Source of the DNA: Labrenzia sp. DG1229
GTDB taxonomy: Bacteria; Pseudomonadota; Alphaproteobacteria; Rhizobiales; Stappiaceae
Direction: 5' to 3'
DNA length: 37,154 nt
NCBI RefSeq assembly: GCF_000521215.1
Contig: NZ_KI928916.1
Location: forward strand, 10,188-47,341
The first letter of the stretch is position 1. The number at the start of each line of letters is the position of its first letter. The position numbers and the translations under genes were made by a program. Positions 14,221-22,381 of this stretch are shown here, in pieces. A model generated the notes under the pieces. It did no database searches. It was not told the DNA's origin and was given only the letters and a program-made list of their open reading frames with translations.

Positions 14221-15705
14221 ATGACAGACCTGACCAAACTGACCATCGCCGAAGCCCGCAAGGGCTTGAAAAACAGGGACTACACGTCACTCGAGCTGAC
14301 CGATGCATTCCTGTCGAACATCGAGGCCGCCAACGCGCAGCTCAATGCCTATGTTGTCGTAACAGCTGACAAGGCCCGCAACATGGCAAAGGCTTCCGAC
14401 GAAACCCTCGCCAAGGGAGACGGCGGAGCACTTGAAGGCATCCCGCTCGGGATCAAGGACCTGTTCGCAACCAACGGCGTCCACACGCAGGCCTGCAGCC
14501 ACATTCTGGACGGTTTCAAACCAGCCTACGAGTCGACGGTCACCACCAATCTGTGGGCCGACGGTGCCGTCATGCTCGGCAAGCTCAACATGGACGAATT
14601 CGCCATGGGGTCCTCCAACGAAACCTCCTATTATGGCGACGTGATCAACCCCTGGCGCAAGCAGGGTTCCAACCAGGATCTCGTTCCGGGCGGATCTTCC
14701 GGCGGCTCCGCAACTGCTGTAGCCGCACGCCTTTGCATGGGCGCGACGGCAACCGACACCGGCGGATCCATCCGCCAGCCTGCCGCCTTCACCGGCACCG
14801 TCGGCATCAAGCCGACATACGGCCGTTGCTCTCGCTGGGGAATCGTTGCGTTCGCCTCGTCGCTCGACCAGGCAGGTCCCATTGCACACACGGTGCGCGA
14901 CAGCGCGATCCTGATGAAGTCCATGGCCTCCATCGATCCCAAGGATACGACCTCCGTCGATATCGAAGTGCCGGACTACGAAGCCGCCATCGGCAAGTCG
15001 GTCAAGGGCCTGAAGATCGGGATCCCGGCGGAATACCGCTTGGACGGCATGCCCGGCGAGATCGAGGATCTCTGGCAGAAAGGAATCGCCTGGCTGAAGG
15101 ATGCAGGTGCCGAGATCGTGGATATCTCCATGCCGCACACGAAATACGCCCTGCCAGCCTACTATATCGTTGCTCCTGCGGAAGCGTCTTCAAACCTTGC
15201 CCGCTATGACGGTGTCCGTTACGGCTTGCGCGTTCCCGGCAAGGACATTGTCGAAATGTACGAAAACACCCGCGCCGAGGGCTTCGGAAACGAGGTCAAA
15301 CGTCGCGTGCTCATCGGCACCTACGTGCTGTCCGCCGGCTATTATGACGCCTACTACCTGAAGGCCCAGAAGGTCCGCACGCTGATCAAGCGCGACTTCG
15401 ACCTGGCCTGGGCCAACGGTGTCGATGCAATCCTGACGCCGGCGACCCCGTCTGCCGCCTTCGGCGTTGCCGACCAGGATCTGCATGCCGATCCGGTGAA
15501 GATGTATCTGAACGACATTTTCACTGTGACCGTGAACATGGCCGGACTGCCGGGCATCTCGGTCCCTGCCGGACTGGACAAGGACGGTCTGCCGCTTGGC
15601 CTTCAGCTTATCGGCAAACCGTTCGACGAAAGCACCCTCTTCCAGGTCGGTCAGGTCATCGAGGATGCGGCCGGTTCCTTCGAAGCTGAAAAATGGTGGG
15701 GCTGA
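14221..15705 (+). CDS. gatA: aspartyl/glutamyl-tRNA amidotransferase subunit A
   Basis: The 494-residue glutaminase/amidase subunit of GatCAB, releasing ammonia from glutamine for the tRNA-bound amidation done by GatB. The amidase signature gives the Ser-cis-Ser-Lys triad: K79 in GIKD, S159 in GGSSGGSA and S183 in [10 protein letters not shown], with the same spacing as characterised GatA proteins. The ATG is preceded by GAGAGATC. The final part shows the conserved [14 protein letters not shown] segment. It is the third gene of the gatC transcription unit; gatB must be encoded elsewhere. Confidence 0.96.
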   Translation: MTDLTKLTIAEARKGLKNRDYTSLELTDAFLSNIEAANAQLNAYVVVTADKARNMAKASDETLAKGDGGALEGIPLGIKDLFATNGVHTQACSHILDGFKPAYESTVTTNLWADGAVMLGKLNMDEFAMGSSNETSYYGDVINPWRKQGSNQDLVPGGSSGGSATAVAARLCMGATATDTGGSIRQPAAFTGTVGIKPTYGRCSRWGIVAFASSLDQAGPIAHTVRDSAILMKSMASIDPKDTTSVDIEVPDYEAAIGKSVKGLKIGIPAEYRLDGMPGEIEDLWQKGIAWLKDAGAEIVDISMPHTKYALPAYYIVAPAEASSNLARYDGVRYGLRVPGKDIVEMYENTRAEGFGNEVKRRVLIGTYVLSAGYYDAYYLKAQKVRTLIKRDFDLAWANGVDAILTPATPSAAFGVADQDLHADPVKMYLNDIFTVTVNMAGLPGISVPAGLDKDGLPLGLQLIGKPFDESTLFQVGQVIEDAAGSFEAEKWWG

Positions 15706-15787
15706 CCGGAACCAGCAGGACTCGCGCAACTGCGACAGGAATGTACGGTCCCGGATCTGATCCGGAATCGGAACACAGGTGACGTGA

Positions 15788-16885
15788 ATGCATGACATCG
15801 AAACCCTCGTAGTTGGTGCCGGCGTGATCGGTCTTGCGATCGCCCGGGCGCTGGCAATGAAGGGTCGCGATGTCATGGTTCTGGAACAGCACAGCCTGAT
15901 CGGCTCCGAGACCAGCGCCCGCAACTCTGAAGTCATCCACGCCGGCATCTATTATCCGACGGGCAGCCTGAAGGCGAAGTTATGCCTTGATGGCAAGCAT
16001 CGGCTCTACGAATTCTGTGCCGAAAACGGCGTTGATCATCAACAGATCGGTAAACTGATCGTTGCCTCCTCTCCTGAACAGCTGCCGGAACTGGAACGGC
16101 TGCAGAAGAAGGCAATCGAGAACGGCCTGCTCGACCTGGAGTTTTACGACCAGAAGAAACTGAAGCAGACAGAACCGGAACTCGCCTGCTGCAGCGCTCT
16201 CTGGTCACCCTCAACCGGGATCATCGACAGCCACGGCTTCATGCTCGCATTGCAGGGCGGACTCGAAGCGCATTGTGGCCAGGTGGTGCTCAACAGCAGG
16301 GTCATCGGGATCGACCAGGTTACAGACGGGTACCAGCTGCAAGTCGATGCAGGAGATGGGCAAACAGCCTCCCTCACCTGCCGGGAACTGATCGTGTCAG
16401 CAGGCCACGGTTCCCCCGGTTTGATGGAGAGTTTTACCACCGCCAATGCACCAAAACCCCTTCTGGCAAAGGGCAACTATTTCAAACTCCAGGGCAAGGC
16501 GCCGTTTTCGCATCTCGTCTATCCGGCGCCGGAATCGGGTGGTCTAGGTGTCCACCTGACACTGGATCTCCAGCACCAGGCCCGCTTCGGACCGGACGTG
16601 GAATGGGTGGAGCATTTCGACTACGAGGTCGAACCGTCCCGCGGTGAAAAATTCTACAATGCGATCCGCAGCTACTGGCCGGGCCTGCCCGACAACGCGC
16701 TGATACCGGACTATTCCGGCCTCCGCCCCAAGATCGTTGGCCCTGGCGAACCAGCCGCCGACTTCCGGATCGATGGCTCCGAGACTCATGGTCTGGAAGG
16801 TCTTGTCGCGCTCTACGGCATGGAGTCGCCCGGTCTGACCTCAGCTCTGGCAATCGGAGATGAGGTGGCAAGGCGGCTCGATTGA
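15788..16885 (+). CDS. FAD-dependent oxidoreductase, L-2-hydroxyglutarate dehydrogenase-like
   Basis: A 365-residue DAO-family flavoenzyme. The FAD motif GAGVIGLA begins at residue 10, followed by VLEQHSLIGSETSARNSEVIHAG, typical of LhgO/L-2-hydroxyglutarate oxidase relatives. The C-terminal IPDYSGLRPKI and FRIDGSETHGLEGLVALYGMESPGLTSALAIG match the second FAD contact. Such enzymes oxidise L-2-hydroxyglutarate or similar 2-hydroxy acids to 2-oxo acids. At 365 residues it is shorter than the roughly 400 of LhgO proper, so I keep the name general. It lies 82 bases after gatA; cotranscription is possible but not shown. Confidence 0.85.
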   Translation: MHDIETLVVGAGVIGLAIARALAMKGRDVMVLEQHSLIGSETSARNSEVIHAGIYYPTGSLKAKLCLDGKHRLYEFCAENGVDHQQIGKLIVASSPEQLPELERLQKKAIENGLLDLEFYDQKKLKQTEPELACCSALWSPSTGIIDSHGFMLALQGGLEAHCGQVVLNSRVIGIDQVTDGYQLQVDAGDGQTASLTCRELIVSAGHGSPGLMESFTTANAPKPLLAKGNYFKLQGKAPFSHLVYPAPESGGLGVHLTLDLQHQARFGPDVEWVEHFDYEVEPSRGEKFYNAIRSYWPGLPDNALIPDYSGLRPKIVGPGEPAADFRIDGSETHGLEGLVALYGMESPGLTSALAIGDEVARRLD

Positions 16886-16908
16886 TTTTCAATCCCAGAC
16901 CGCCATCA

Positions 16909-18474
16909 TCAGGACGCGCCAAGGCTGTCTAGCCCAATCATAACTGTCGCCAAAGCCTTGATCTCTGGTTCTGCATCGGTCAAATCGCGTTCCAGCCGTT
17001 CAACTTCGTCCCGCTTCGGGATGAATGCCCTGAGCGTTCTTTTTCTACCCGCCATTTGCCAAAGGCGTTCAAGATCGAAATCCGTTTCGTGGAGCGATAG
17101 CTGGACGATTGCCCGTACGATGTCCACTGTGCTGCACTTGTCGAGAATGTGTTGTAGGCCCCGCTGCTCAAACTCACCGTTGCCGCGCTCGATGACTGCT
17201 GCCACCGATTCGAAGTCTGGTTGGAAGGCCTTGCCGACCAGGGCCGCAACGGCTCTACGGGAGAAGCGACCGTCGTGATGGTTTAATGCAATGTGCAGAA
17301 GGTCAACTATCGCGGCCTGATCCTCGATCATGGCCAGCAATTCAAGCCAATTCAGATCGGGTCGCGTGGACAGTCTCTCATAGGCATTCCGAAGATCGGT
17401 TTTGTCATGCGAATTACCATATCTTGCGACAAGTCGCGCAGCCCAGAAGGGAGGCGTTGCGTCCTGCCGCAGCCTTTCCACCAGGCAATGCAAGAATTTG
17501 TCCAGCCCGACGACACACTTCATCCCGAAGGCAGCCCTGTCGGCGAGGCTTATGTGATTTGATGAAACGAAGGGTCGAAAGACACGTTCCCGATGCAATC
17601 GGCTGTCCGGATTTGAAACAACATACTGGAGTGCGACGCGCTGTACATCGGCCGAATGGTCCGAAAGCCCGATCTCGGCAAGATCATCCTTGTCGCAGTC
17701 AAGCTCGTAGATTGTTCTTTGCAGGCGCCCCTCGGCCATCCAGGCAAACCCCTCATCAATGATTGTATTCAATGCCATCCTTCGAACAGCAGGATGCCTT
17801 GCCTCGCTCACGAGGTCGGTTAGCATTTCTGACAATAACCCACGCTTGAGGCCGAGTTTCATCAGCACGCCTGCCCTGTCCAACGGGCTGCGAAGCACGA
17901 TCCTCCTCAGTTCTTCCAACCCACCGGTTTCCAGAAGCAACCTGTCGACAATTGCCATCTCAACGGCTTCGGAACGCCCCATCTCCTTGAACCGCAAAAG
18001 CAACTCCAGGCACCCGGAGACAATATATGCGAAGTTCCGAGCGGTGTCGGGGGAGTGAAAAACACACCGTTCGATCGTCCGGACGGCTGCGGCCCGCACC
18101 TCAGGCACCCAGTCATTCAATCGACGCAGTATCAAGGCAAGTGAAAACGATCCCTCGATCGAGCTGATCTTGTCCAGTGCGCATTCGCGCTCATAACCGG
18201 AACTGTGAGTGGTAAGCGCCAAGGCCATCCCGGGATCGGTCCGCGCGAGATAGTCGGGCGAAAATTTCCACACCAGGTCATGCACGAGAGTGCGAATTTG
18301 AGATTCTATCAGGGCCACACGGACAGGATCGTGTTCGTCCAACAGCTCTCTCAACGTGGACGAAGAAGTGCTCTTCCTGGTCCTGTTCTCAATCGCGGCG
18401 TCCAAAACACGACCAGGTCCCTTCGCGCGCTGAAGGGCGTCTGATGCAGCGTCGGACAGTCTTTTGAATTTCAT
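16909..18474 (-). CDS. HEAT-like alpha-helical repeat protein of unknown function
   Basis: A 521-residue, signal-less, almost entirely helical protein. Successive paired helices with the alternating pattern of HEAT/armadillo repeats are visible, for example RLNDWVPEVRAAAVRTIERC and VSEARHPAVRRMALNTIIDE, and again near ALNHHDGRFSRRAVAALVGK. Such repeats usually form scaffolds binding proteins or nucleic acids. I recognise no catalytic motif. ATG at 18474 is preferred; a TTG five codons upstream (18489) is also in frame. It is convergent with the FAD oxidoreductase gene and has no operon partner. It could be a lyase-type repeat protein or an adaptor; no function is proposed. Confidence 0.75.
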   Translation of the reverse strand: MKFKRLSDAASDALQRAKGPGRVLDAAIENRTRKSTSSSTLRELLDEHDPVRVALIESQIRTLVHDLVWKFSPDYLARTDPGMALALTTHSSGYERECALDKISSIEGSFSLALILRRLNDWVPEVRAAAVRTIERCVFHSPDTARNFAYIVSGCLELLLRFKEMGRSEAVEMAIVDRLLLETGGLEELRRIVLRSPLDRAGVLMKLGLKRGLLSEMLTDLVSEARHPAVRRMALNTIIDEGFAWMAEGRLQRTIYELDCDKDDLAEIGLSDHSADVQRVALQYVVSNPDSRLHRERVFRPFVSSNHISLADRAAFGMKCVVGLDKFLHCLVERLRQDATPPFWAARLVARYGNSHDKTDLRNAYERLSTRPDLNWLELLAMIEDQAAIVDLLHIALNHHDGRFSRRAVAALVGKAFQPDFESVAAVIERGNGEFEQRGLQHILDKCSTVDIVRAIVQLSLHETDFDLERLWQMAGRKRTLRAFIPKRDEVERLERDLTDAEPEIKALATVMIGLDSLGAS

Positions 18475-18489
18475 TGTCTGTTCAATCAA

Positions 18490-18797
18490 TTTACTAACAA
18501 AATCATAGTAGTAGCCTCAGCTCCTTGCATGTCATGAAGCGTCGTTCACGTGTAGTGGATCAAGAACTGAGATCCTGCGCTTTCAAGACTACTGGATCCG
18601 CGAAGCTCCGGCTCCAGAGTTTCGTTTCTTGCGACCCCAGAGATTTGACATCAGGTCGTGGAAATACGCTTGGCCGCCAGCATTTTGTTCACCAGAATGG
18701 TATTCTGGCCGCCACACAACATTGTAACCAGAAGTTTTTCCGTTTTGATCATGGAAAAATCAACCCTCCCGACGAACTCCTTCAGGAAATTTCACCC
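18490..18797. other. intergenic region with a 17-bp inverted repeat and a 9-bp direct repeat
   Basis: About 300 bases between the HEAT-like gene and the RraB-like gene. CCAGAAT and ATTCTGG form a perfect inverted repeat around GGT (18692-18708). TGGCCGCCA occurs at 18671-18679 and again at 18706-18714. These could be operator sites for the gene starting at 18798. Nothing else was recognised. Confidence 0.35.
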
Positions 18798-19272
18798 GTG
18801 GAACTATTTCTTTATGCAGCACTCGCTGCGCTTTTGATTGGCCCAATTGTCATTTGGCAAGTACTTCCCCGTTTTGCTTCCAGTACCGAAGAGCTGCGCG
18901 ATGACAACTTTCAAAAAATCTATGCGGGTCAGGACAGGTGGCCGGGATCGAAGGAAGCCAACGACGAGGCAAGAGAACTGCTAAGGAATCAGGGTCTTGA
19001 TCTGGAGCAACCGCAGGCAATCATGCACTTTGCAGAATGCCCGGACAATTCAGCATCCTCGGATGCCGCTGCGCTTCGATCGGCTCTGACCTCCGGCCGA
19101 TTCAATGAGTTGGAAGAAGACGCGGACGGCCAGTCGGTTTCTTTCAGCGAGATCGCAAAAATAGGCTCCATCGTTTTTGACCGCCGCACGATGGAGCTCA
19201 ATGATTTTCTTCACGAACACGGTTGGGGCCTATCTGGGTTGGAAGCGCGCGGACGACAACACAACCAACTAG
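18798..19272 (+). pseudogene. membrane-anchored RraB-like protein, apparently frameshifted
   Basis: The frame opened by GTG at 18798, a few bases after AGGA, begins VELFLYAALAALLIGPIVIWQVL, a single N-terminal membrane anchor. It is followed by ARELLRNQGLDLEQPQAIMHF, then a helix, and SVSFSEIAKIGSIVFDRRTM, then NDFLHEHG. This order resembles the RraB fold (regulator of RNase E), whose last strand normally reads like YDGW. That strand is present here as GAYLGWKRADDN, but in the +1 frame from about 19222. One missing base in a GGCGCC-like run near 19226 would restore it, and a TAG then ends that frame at 19270-19272. The same frame stays open again from 19273 to 19368. The family call is tentative; the frame switch could also be a sequencing error. 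Confidence 0.5.
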
Positions 19273-19457
19273 GTCCTGGACGGAAAGGCCCCCATCGACA
19301 AGCTGATAAACACAGGGCGTTTTGATGCAGTCTTTTCGGATTTCAGGGGCGGTCACTTCGGGAGCTGACGCCCATACCGACTGATGCCGTTCTTTGCAGG
19401 GGCGACGCTAACCTGAATTTGAAAACTGACCTCAAGTCGCTTGACTGAGTACTAGAT

Positions 19458-19482
19458 TTTTGTATGCATTATGCATGCAAAA
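19458..19482. promoter_or_regulatory. 25-bp palindromic operator over the GntR gene start
   Basis: TTTTGTATGCAT and ATGCATGCAAAA are mirrored around T19470 with only one mismatched pair out of twelve. FCD-type GntR regulators often bind such TTGTAT/ATGCAA-like sites. The repeat covers the gene's own start codon, so bound protein would block its own transcription. Confidence 0.7.
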
Positions 19483-20128
19483 CTCCGAAATATTGCAGAA
19501 CATCCAAGATGACATCGTCACCTGCAGGCTTCTTCCGGGCACGCCCCTTCAAGAGGTGTCCTTGGCAGAAAAGCAATTCTGTGGCCGGACCAAGATCCGG
19601 GACGCCCTACTCGTGTTGTCTTCTCAGAAATTTGTCGTCCTTGAACATAACAAGGGCGCACACGTTGCCCCGCTCGATGCATCCCGGGTGTTTTCGATTT
19701 TCGAGATGCGCATCGCGCTGGAAAAATCGGCCGCCGTGCTGGCCGCAAGCCGACTTGGCGAAAAGGATCGACAGCAACTTTCCGACTATCACGTGACGAT
19801 CCAGCGAGCCGAGCGCGACCAGGATGAAAACCTGTTCTATGAGACCGACGCCATCGTTCATGATGCGATTGCCTCGGCATCGCTGAACCCGTTCCTGCAG
19901 TCTCAGATCATGCTCATGCGGCTTCACACGAGACGATGCTGGTATTTTTATCGTGAGCGCGGCTACCGGGAGGTCGCCGACTACAAGGGCCTTTTGTCTG
20001 TCATTGAAGAAGTGTGCGCGGGCAACGCGGCAGGCGCATCTGCCGCCATGTTCGATCATCTTGCTGGTCTTCATCAGTCGTTTTCCGAAATGTTCTCGTC
20101 CCAATTGAAGGGCCTGGAACACATATGA
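19475..20128 (+). CDS. GntR-family transcriptional regulator, FadR/FCD type
   Basis: A 217-residue regulator. The N-terminal winged helix-turn-helix shows NIQDDIVTCRLLPGTPLQEVSLAEKQF, then RTKIRDALLVLSSQKFVVLEHNKGAHV, the GntR wing. The C-terminal FCD ligand domain runs from about residue 72 (VFSIFEMRIALEKSAA) and has the acidic and histidine residues that bind a metal and an organic acid in relatives (ETDAIVHDAI, then HTRRCWYFY). ATG at 19475 was chosen; TTG at 19460 is in frame. Neither has a clear ribosome site because the operator occupies that region. Its stop overlaps the start of the hydrolase gene by 4 bases (ATGA), so the two form one unit. Confidence 0.88.
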   Translation: MQNSEILQNIQDDIVTCRLLPGTPLQEVSLAEKQFCGRTKIRDALLVLSSQKFVVLEHNKGAHVAPLDASRVFSIFEMRIALEKSAAVLAASRLGEKDRQQLSDYHVTIQRAERDQDENLFYETDAIVHDAIASASLNPFLQSQIMLMRLHTRRCWYFYRERGYREVADYKGLLSVIEEVCAGNAAGASAAMFDHLAGLHQSFSEMFSSQLKGLEHI

Positions 20129-20997
20129 GAAAACTTGTCCCATTCTGTTTGTTTTTGCTTTGCTCATTGCCGGTTGATGCGGCCAACGTGACTGAAGGCA
20201 GGGTCGTTTTCCCCCTTCCCGTTTCACCGCCGACCAGGCTGGAAGTCGAAAGAGGCATCGCAGGGGCCAACGCAGCCACGCCAGCCACCTTCCAGGGGTT
20301 GTTGCGTGTGCCAACTGGCGCCGACAAGGCTCCTGCCGTGGTTCTGGTGCACACGTGCCATGGGCCATCGTTTTATCAGCATTGGCTGGAGCGCCTGAAC
20401 GACCTGGGTTATGTCACGCTAAGCTTTTCTCGGTGCAGCACGCCTACGGGCGAGCCCGACGACACCACACACAGTACGTTCGATTGGAAACGCGGAGCAA
20501 CGATCGCCTTCGGCGCCCTGCAATATCTCTCAGCTTTGGAAGAAGTCGATCCGTCACGCATTGCTATAATGGGCTGGTCCCGTCCGGCCATGGTTCCACT
20601 GACCGTCCTGAACTACGAGGGTTTCTCTCAGTTTCATGACCTTCACTTCAGGACTGCGATAGCCGTTTATCCGTTTTGTTCGTTTGCAAGGGGACCGCAT
20701 CGCGCCCCGATCCTGATTGTTTCCGCGGGACAGGATGACTATGTCGACCCGGTTGTCTGCAGAAGGATCAGCACCTCCACGCGCGAGGATGACTACCCGA
20801 TCGATTTCAGGATGATCGAGGATGCATATCACGGATTTGATATCCCGAAATTCGGTCCCAGACATGCAGCAACCCGGGCGGAAATCAACCCGGATGAATA
20901 CTCGGCAAGTGGCGGTACACTGGAATACCGCGCTGACTACGAAACCATCCTTGCCAGGTTCGTCGAAGATCACTTGGAGAAGAACATGAAGCCCTAG
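20125..20997 (+). CDS. secreted dienelactone hydrolase-like alpha/beta hydrolase
   Basis: A 290-residue exported hydrolase; residues 1-20 are a signal peptide (MRKLVPFCLFLLCSLPVDAA). The alpha/beta fold is shown by PAVVLVHTCHGPS (oxyanion strand, residues 70-82), the nucleophile region IMGWSRPAM with S152, the acid in SAGQDDYVDP, and the histidine in DAYHGFD. The nucleophile elbow normally reads GxSxG; here the last glycine is a proline (GWSRP), which is unusual but still keeps the serine. Substrates of the family are lactones or esters. It overlaps the GntR gene by 4 bases and is probably controlled by it together with its own substrate. Confidence 0.85.
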   Translation: MRKLVPFCLFLLCSLPVDAANVTEGRVVFPLPVSPPTRLEVERGIAGANAATPATFQGLLRVPTGADKAPAVVLVHTCHGPSFYQHWLERLNDLGYVTLSFSRCSTPTGEPDDTTHSTFDWKRGATIAFGALQYLSALEEVDPSRIAIMGWSRPAMVPLTVLNYEGFSQFHDLHFRTAIAVYPFCSFARGPHRAPILIVSAGQDDYVDPVVCRRISTSTREDDYPIDFRMIEDAYHGFDIPKFGPRHAATRAEINPDEYSASGGTLEYRADYETILARFVEDHLEKNMKP

Positions 20998-21110
20998 ACT
21001 TCATGCTTCGTCTGGCTGCAAGGGCGCAGTGGTCTAGGTCGTCCAGAAGTAGGCGACCCGTCTCCTTCTCCTGGAGAGTGCCGTACATGCGACCGATTTC
21101 TGCAGACCGG

Positions 21111-22184
21111 TCAGGCCTTTTCCAGATTGGCAAGAATGATCTCGATCCAGATGCGTGTCGGCGGTATCCAGGCATTCCAGTTATTGTAGTTGCCGGAGTA
21201 GATCACCGCAGCGACATCGGCTTTAGGACAGATCCAGAGACGCTGGCCACCATTGCCGAAACCGGCGGCCCAGTCGGTCGGTCCACCGAGTGCCTTGACC
21301 GGTGCCTTGCCGAGAAACCAGAAATAACCGTAGCTCAGCATTTCCGGGGTCTGAATATGAGGCATCTGGGAGGCCCGTATCCAGGCTTCCGGAACAATCC
21401 GTTTCCCGTCCCACAGACCGTTGTTCAATACAAGGCGCCCGATCTTCAAAAGATCCGGTGCGGTCAACCTCAGACCCGACGCCGGCGAATGCGTGCCGTC
21501 TTTGCCGGCTGTCCACTCGTATGTCTCGATGCCAAGCGGGCCAAACAGAACCTCGCTTGCAAACTCTGGCAGGCTTTTGCCGGTACCGCGCTGGAGTATC
21601 CCTCCAATGAGCGCCGTTGCACCACCGCTATAGGTCCATTTTGTTCCCGGCTCTTCAACGATCGTCCGCTCCAGGATAAACCGGTAGCGATCCGGAGCGA
21701 GTTCCATCGCGATCTCACTGTTTTCAGGATCCGTGTAAGGTCGCGATTCATCCCATTCAAGTCCGAGACTCATCGTCAGAGCATGTTCGACCGTAAGCTT
21801 CATCCGCGCCGGATCGGACGAAAGATCCTTGTAGTCGTCGAAAACCGACAGAATTGGCGTATCGAGCGTCGGGACCATCCCCCGTTCCAGGGCGATACCG
21901 TAAAGGAGACTGACAACGCTCTTGGTGACCGAACGAAGGTCATGCAGCGTTCCGGCGTCGAACGTGACTTCACCCAACGGCTGCCCCCAGCTTTCGTCCG
22001 GTCCCTTGCCGTAGCTTTCCAGAATGGTTTCGCCACTCCGTTCCGCCAGAACCACATGCAGATGCGGCAGCAGGCCGGATTCCACGCCGGCAACCAGCTT
22101 GCGTCCGATCATCGGATCGAAGCCGCTGTTTTCGGCAGCAAGGGCATGGGGAGACAGGGAAACGGAGTAGTCTGAAGAGGTCAT
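21111..22184 (-). CDS. serine hydrolase of the beta-lactamase/penicillin-binding-protein (class C) family
   Basis: A 357-residue hydrolase. The catalytic SxxK is SVTK at residues 85-88, the tyrosine motif is YSGG, and the third conserved region is near FGNGGQRLW in the C-terminal third. The sequence between them, including LTVEHALTMSLGLEWDE, is typical of the EstB/class C beta-lactamase-like esterase group rather than true resistance enzymes. The start at 22184 follows the end of the upstream extension and gives a normal length; there is no signal peptide, so it is probably cytoplasmic. Substrate is unknown. It is convergent with the hydrolase gene on its left and divergent from the multicopper oxidase gene. 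Confidence 0.87.
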   Translation of the reverse strand: MTSSDYSVSLSPHALAAENSGFDPMIGRKLVAGVESGLLPHLHVVLAERSGETILESYGKGPDESWGQPLGEVTFDAGTLHDLRSVTKSVVSLLYGIALERGMVPTLDTPILSVFDDYKDLSSDPARMKLTVEHALTMSLGLEWDESRPYTDPENSEIAMELAPDRYRFILERTIVEEPGTKWTYSGGATALIGGILQRGTGKSLPEFASEVLFGPLGIETYEWTAGKDGTHSPASGLRLTAPDLLKIGRLVLNNGLWDGKRIVPEAWIRASQMPHIQTPEMLSYGYFWFLGKAPVKALGGPTDWAAGFGNGGQRLWICPKADVAAVIYSGNYNNWNAWIPPTRIWIEIILANLEKA

Positions 22185-22315
22185 GGTGATCGTCCCGGTC
22201 GGCAATGTTTGAGCAATCTGACACAAGGCTACAACCAAATGCGAACATTTTTGCGTCGGACGCAGCATCGGACCAAGTCATTCCAATTGCGTCAGAGCCA
22301 AAGCCTGACCAGACC

Positions 22316-22346
22316 TTGACCTTCCAGTAGCTGGAAACACCATAAC
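22316..22346 (+). promoter_or_regulatory. CueR-type MerR-family promoter of the multicopper oxidase gene
   Basis: The -35 element TTGACC (22316-22321) and the -10 element CATAAC (22341-22346) are separated by 19 bases. The spacer contains the perfect inverted repeat TTCCAG, TAG, CTGGAA. This over-long spacer with a palindrome is the hallmark of MerR-type activators, and the half-sites resemble CueR boxes of copper genes. It lies 36 bases before the multicopper oxidase start. Confidence 0.85.
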
Positions 22347-22381
22347 ATCGAGATGCCCCTCTCGATGAATGTGAGCCGGAA

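Noticed and set aside
14287..15138. Open frame on the minus strand inside gatA
   Set aside because: The plus strand holds the GatA catalytic triad; the antisense product has no family features.
18525..18797. Upstream extension of the RraB-like frame
   Set aside because: The frame is open but its residues are not protein-like; GTG at 18798 with AGGA and a membrane anchor is a better start.
21003..22175. Long 390-codon open frame antisense to the serine hydrolase
   Set aside because: Composition is arginine-rich with no domain, and the opposite strand encodes the catalytic motifs of a known family; it is a GC-rich shadow frame.
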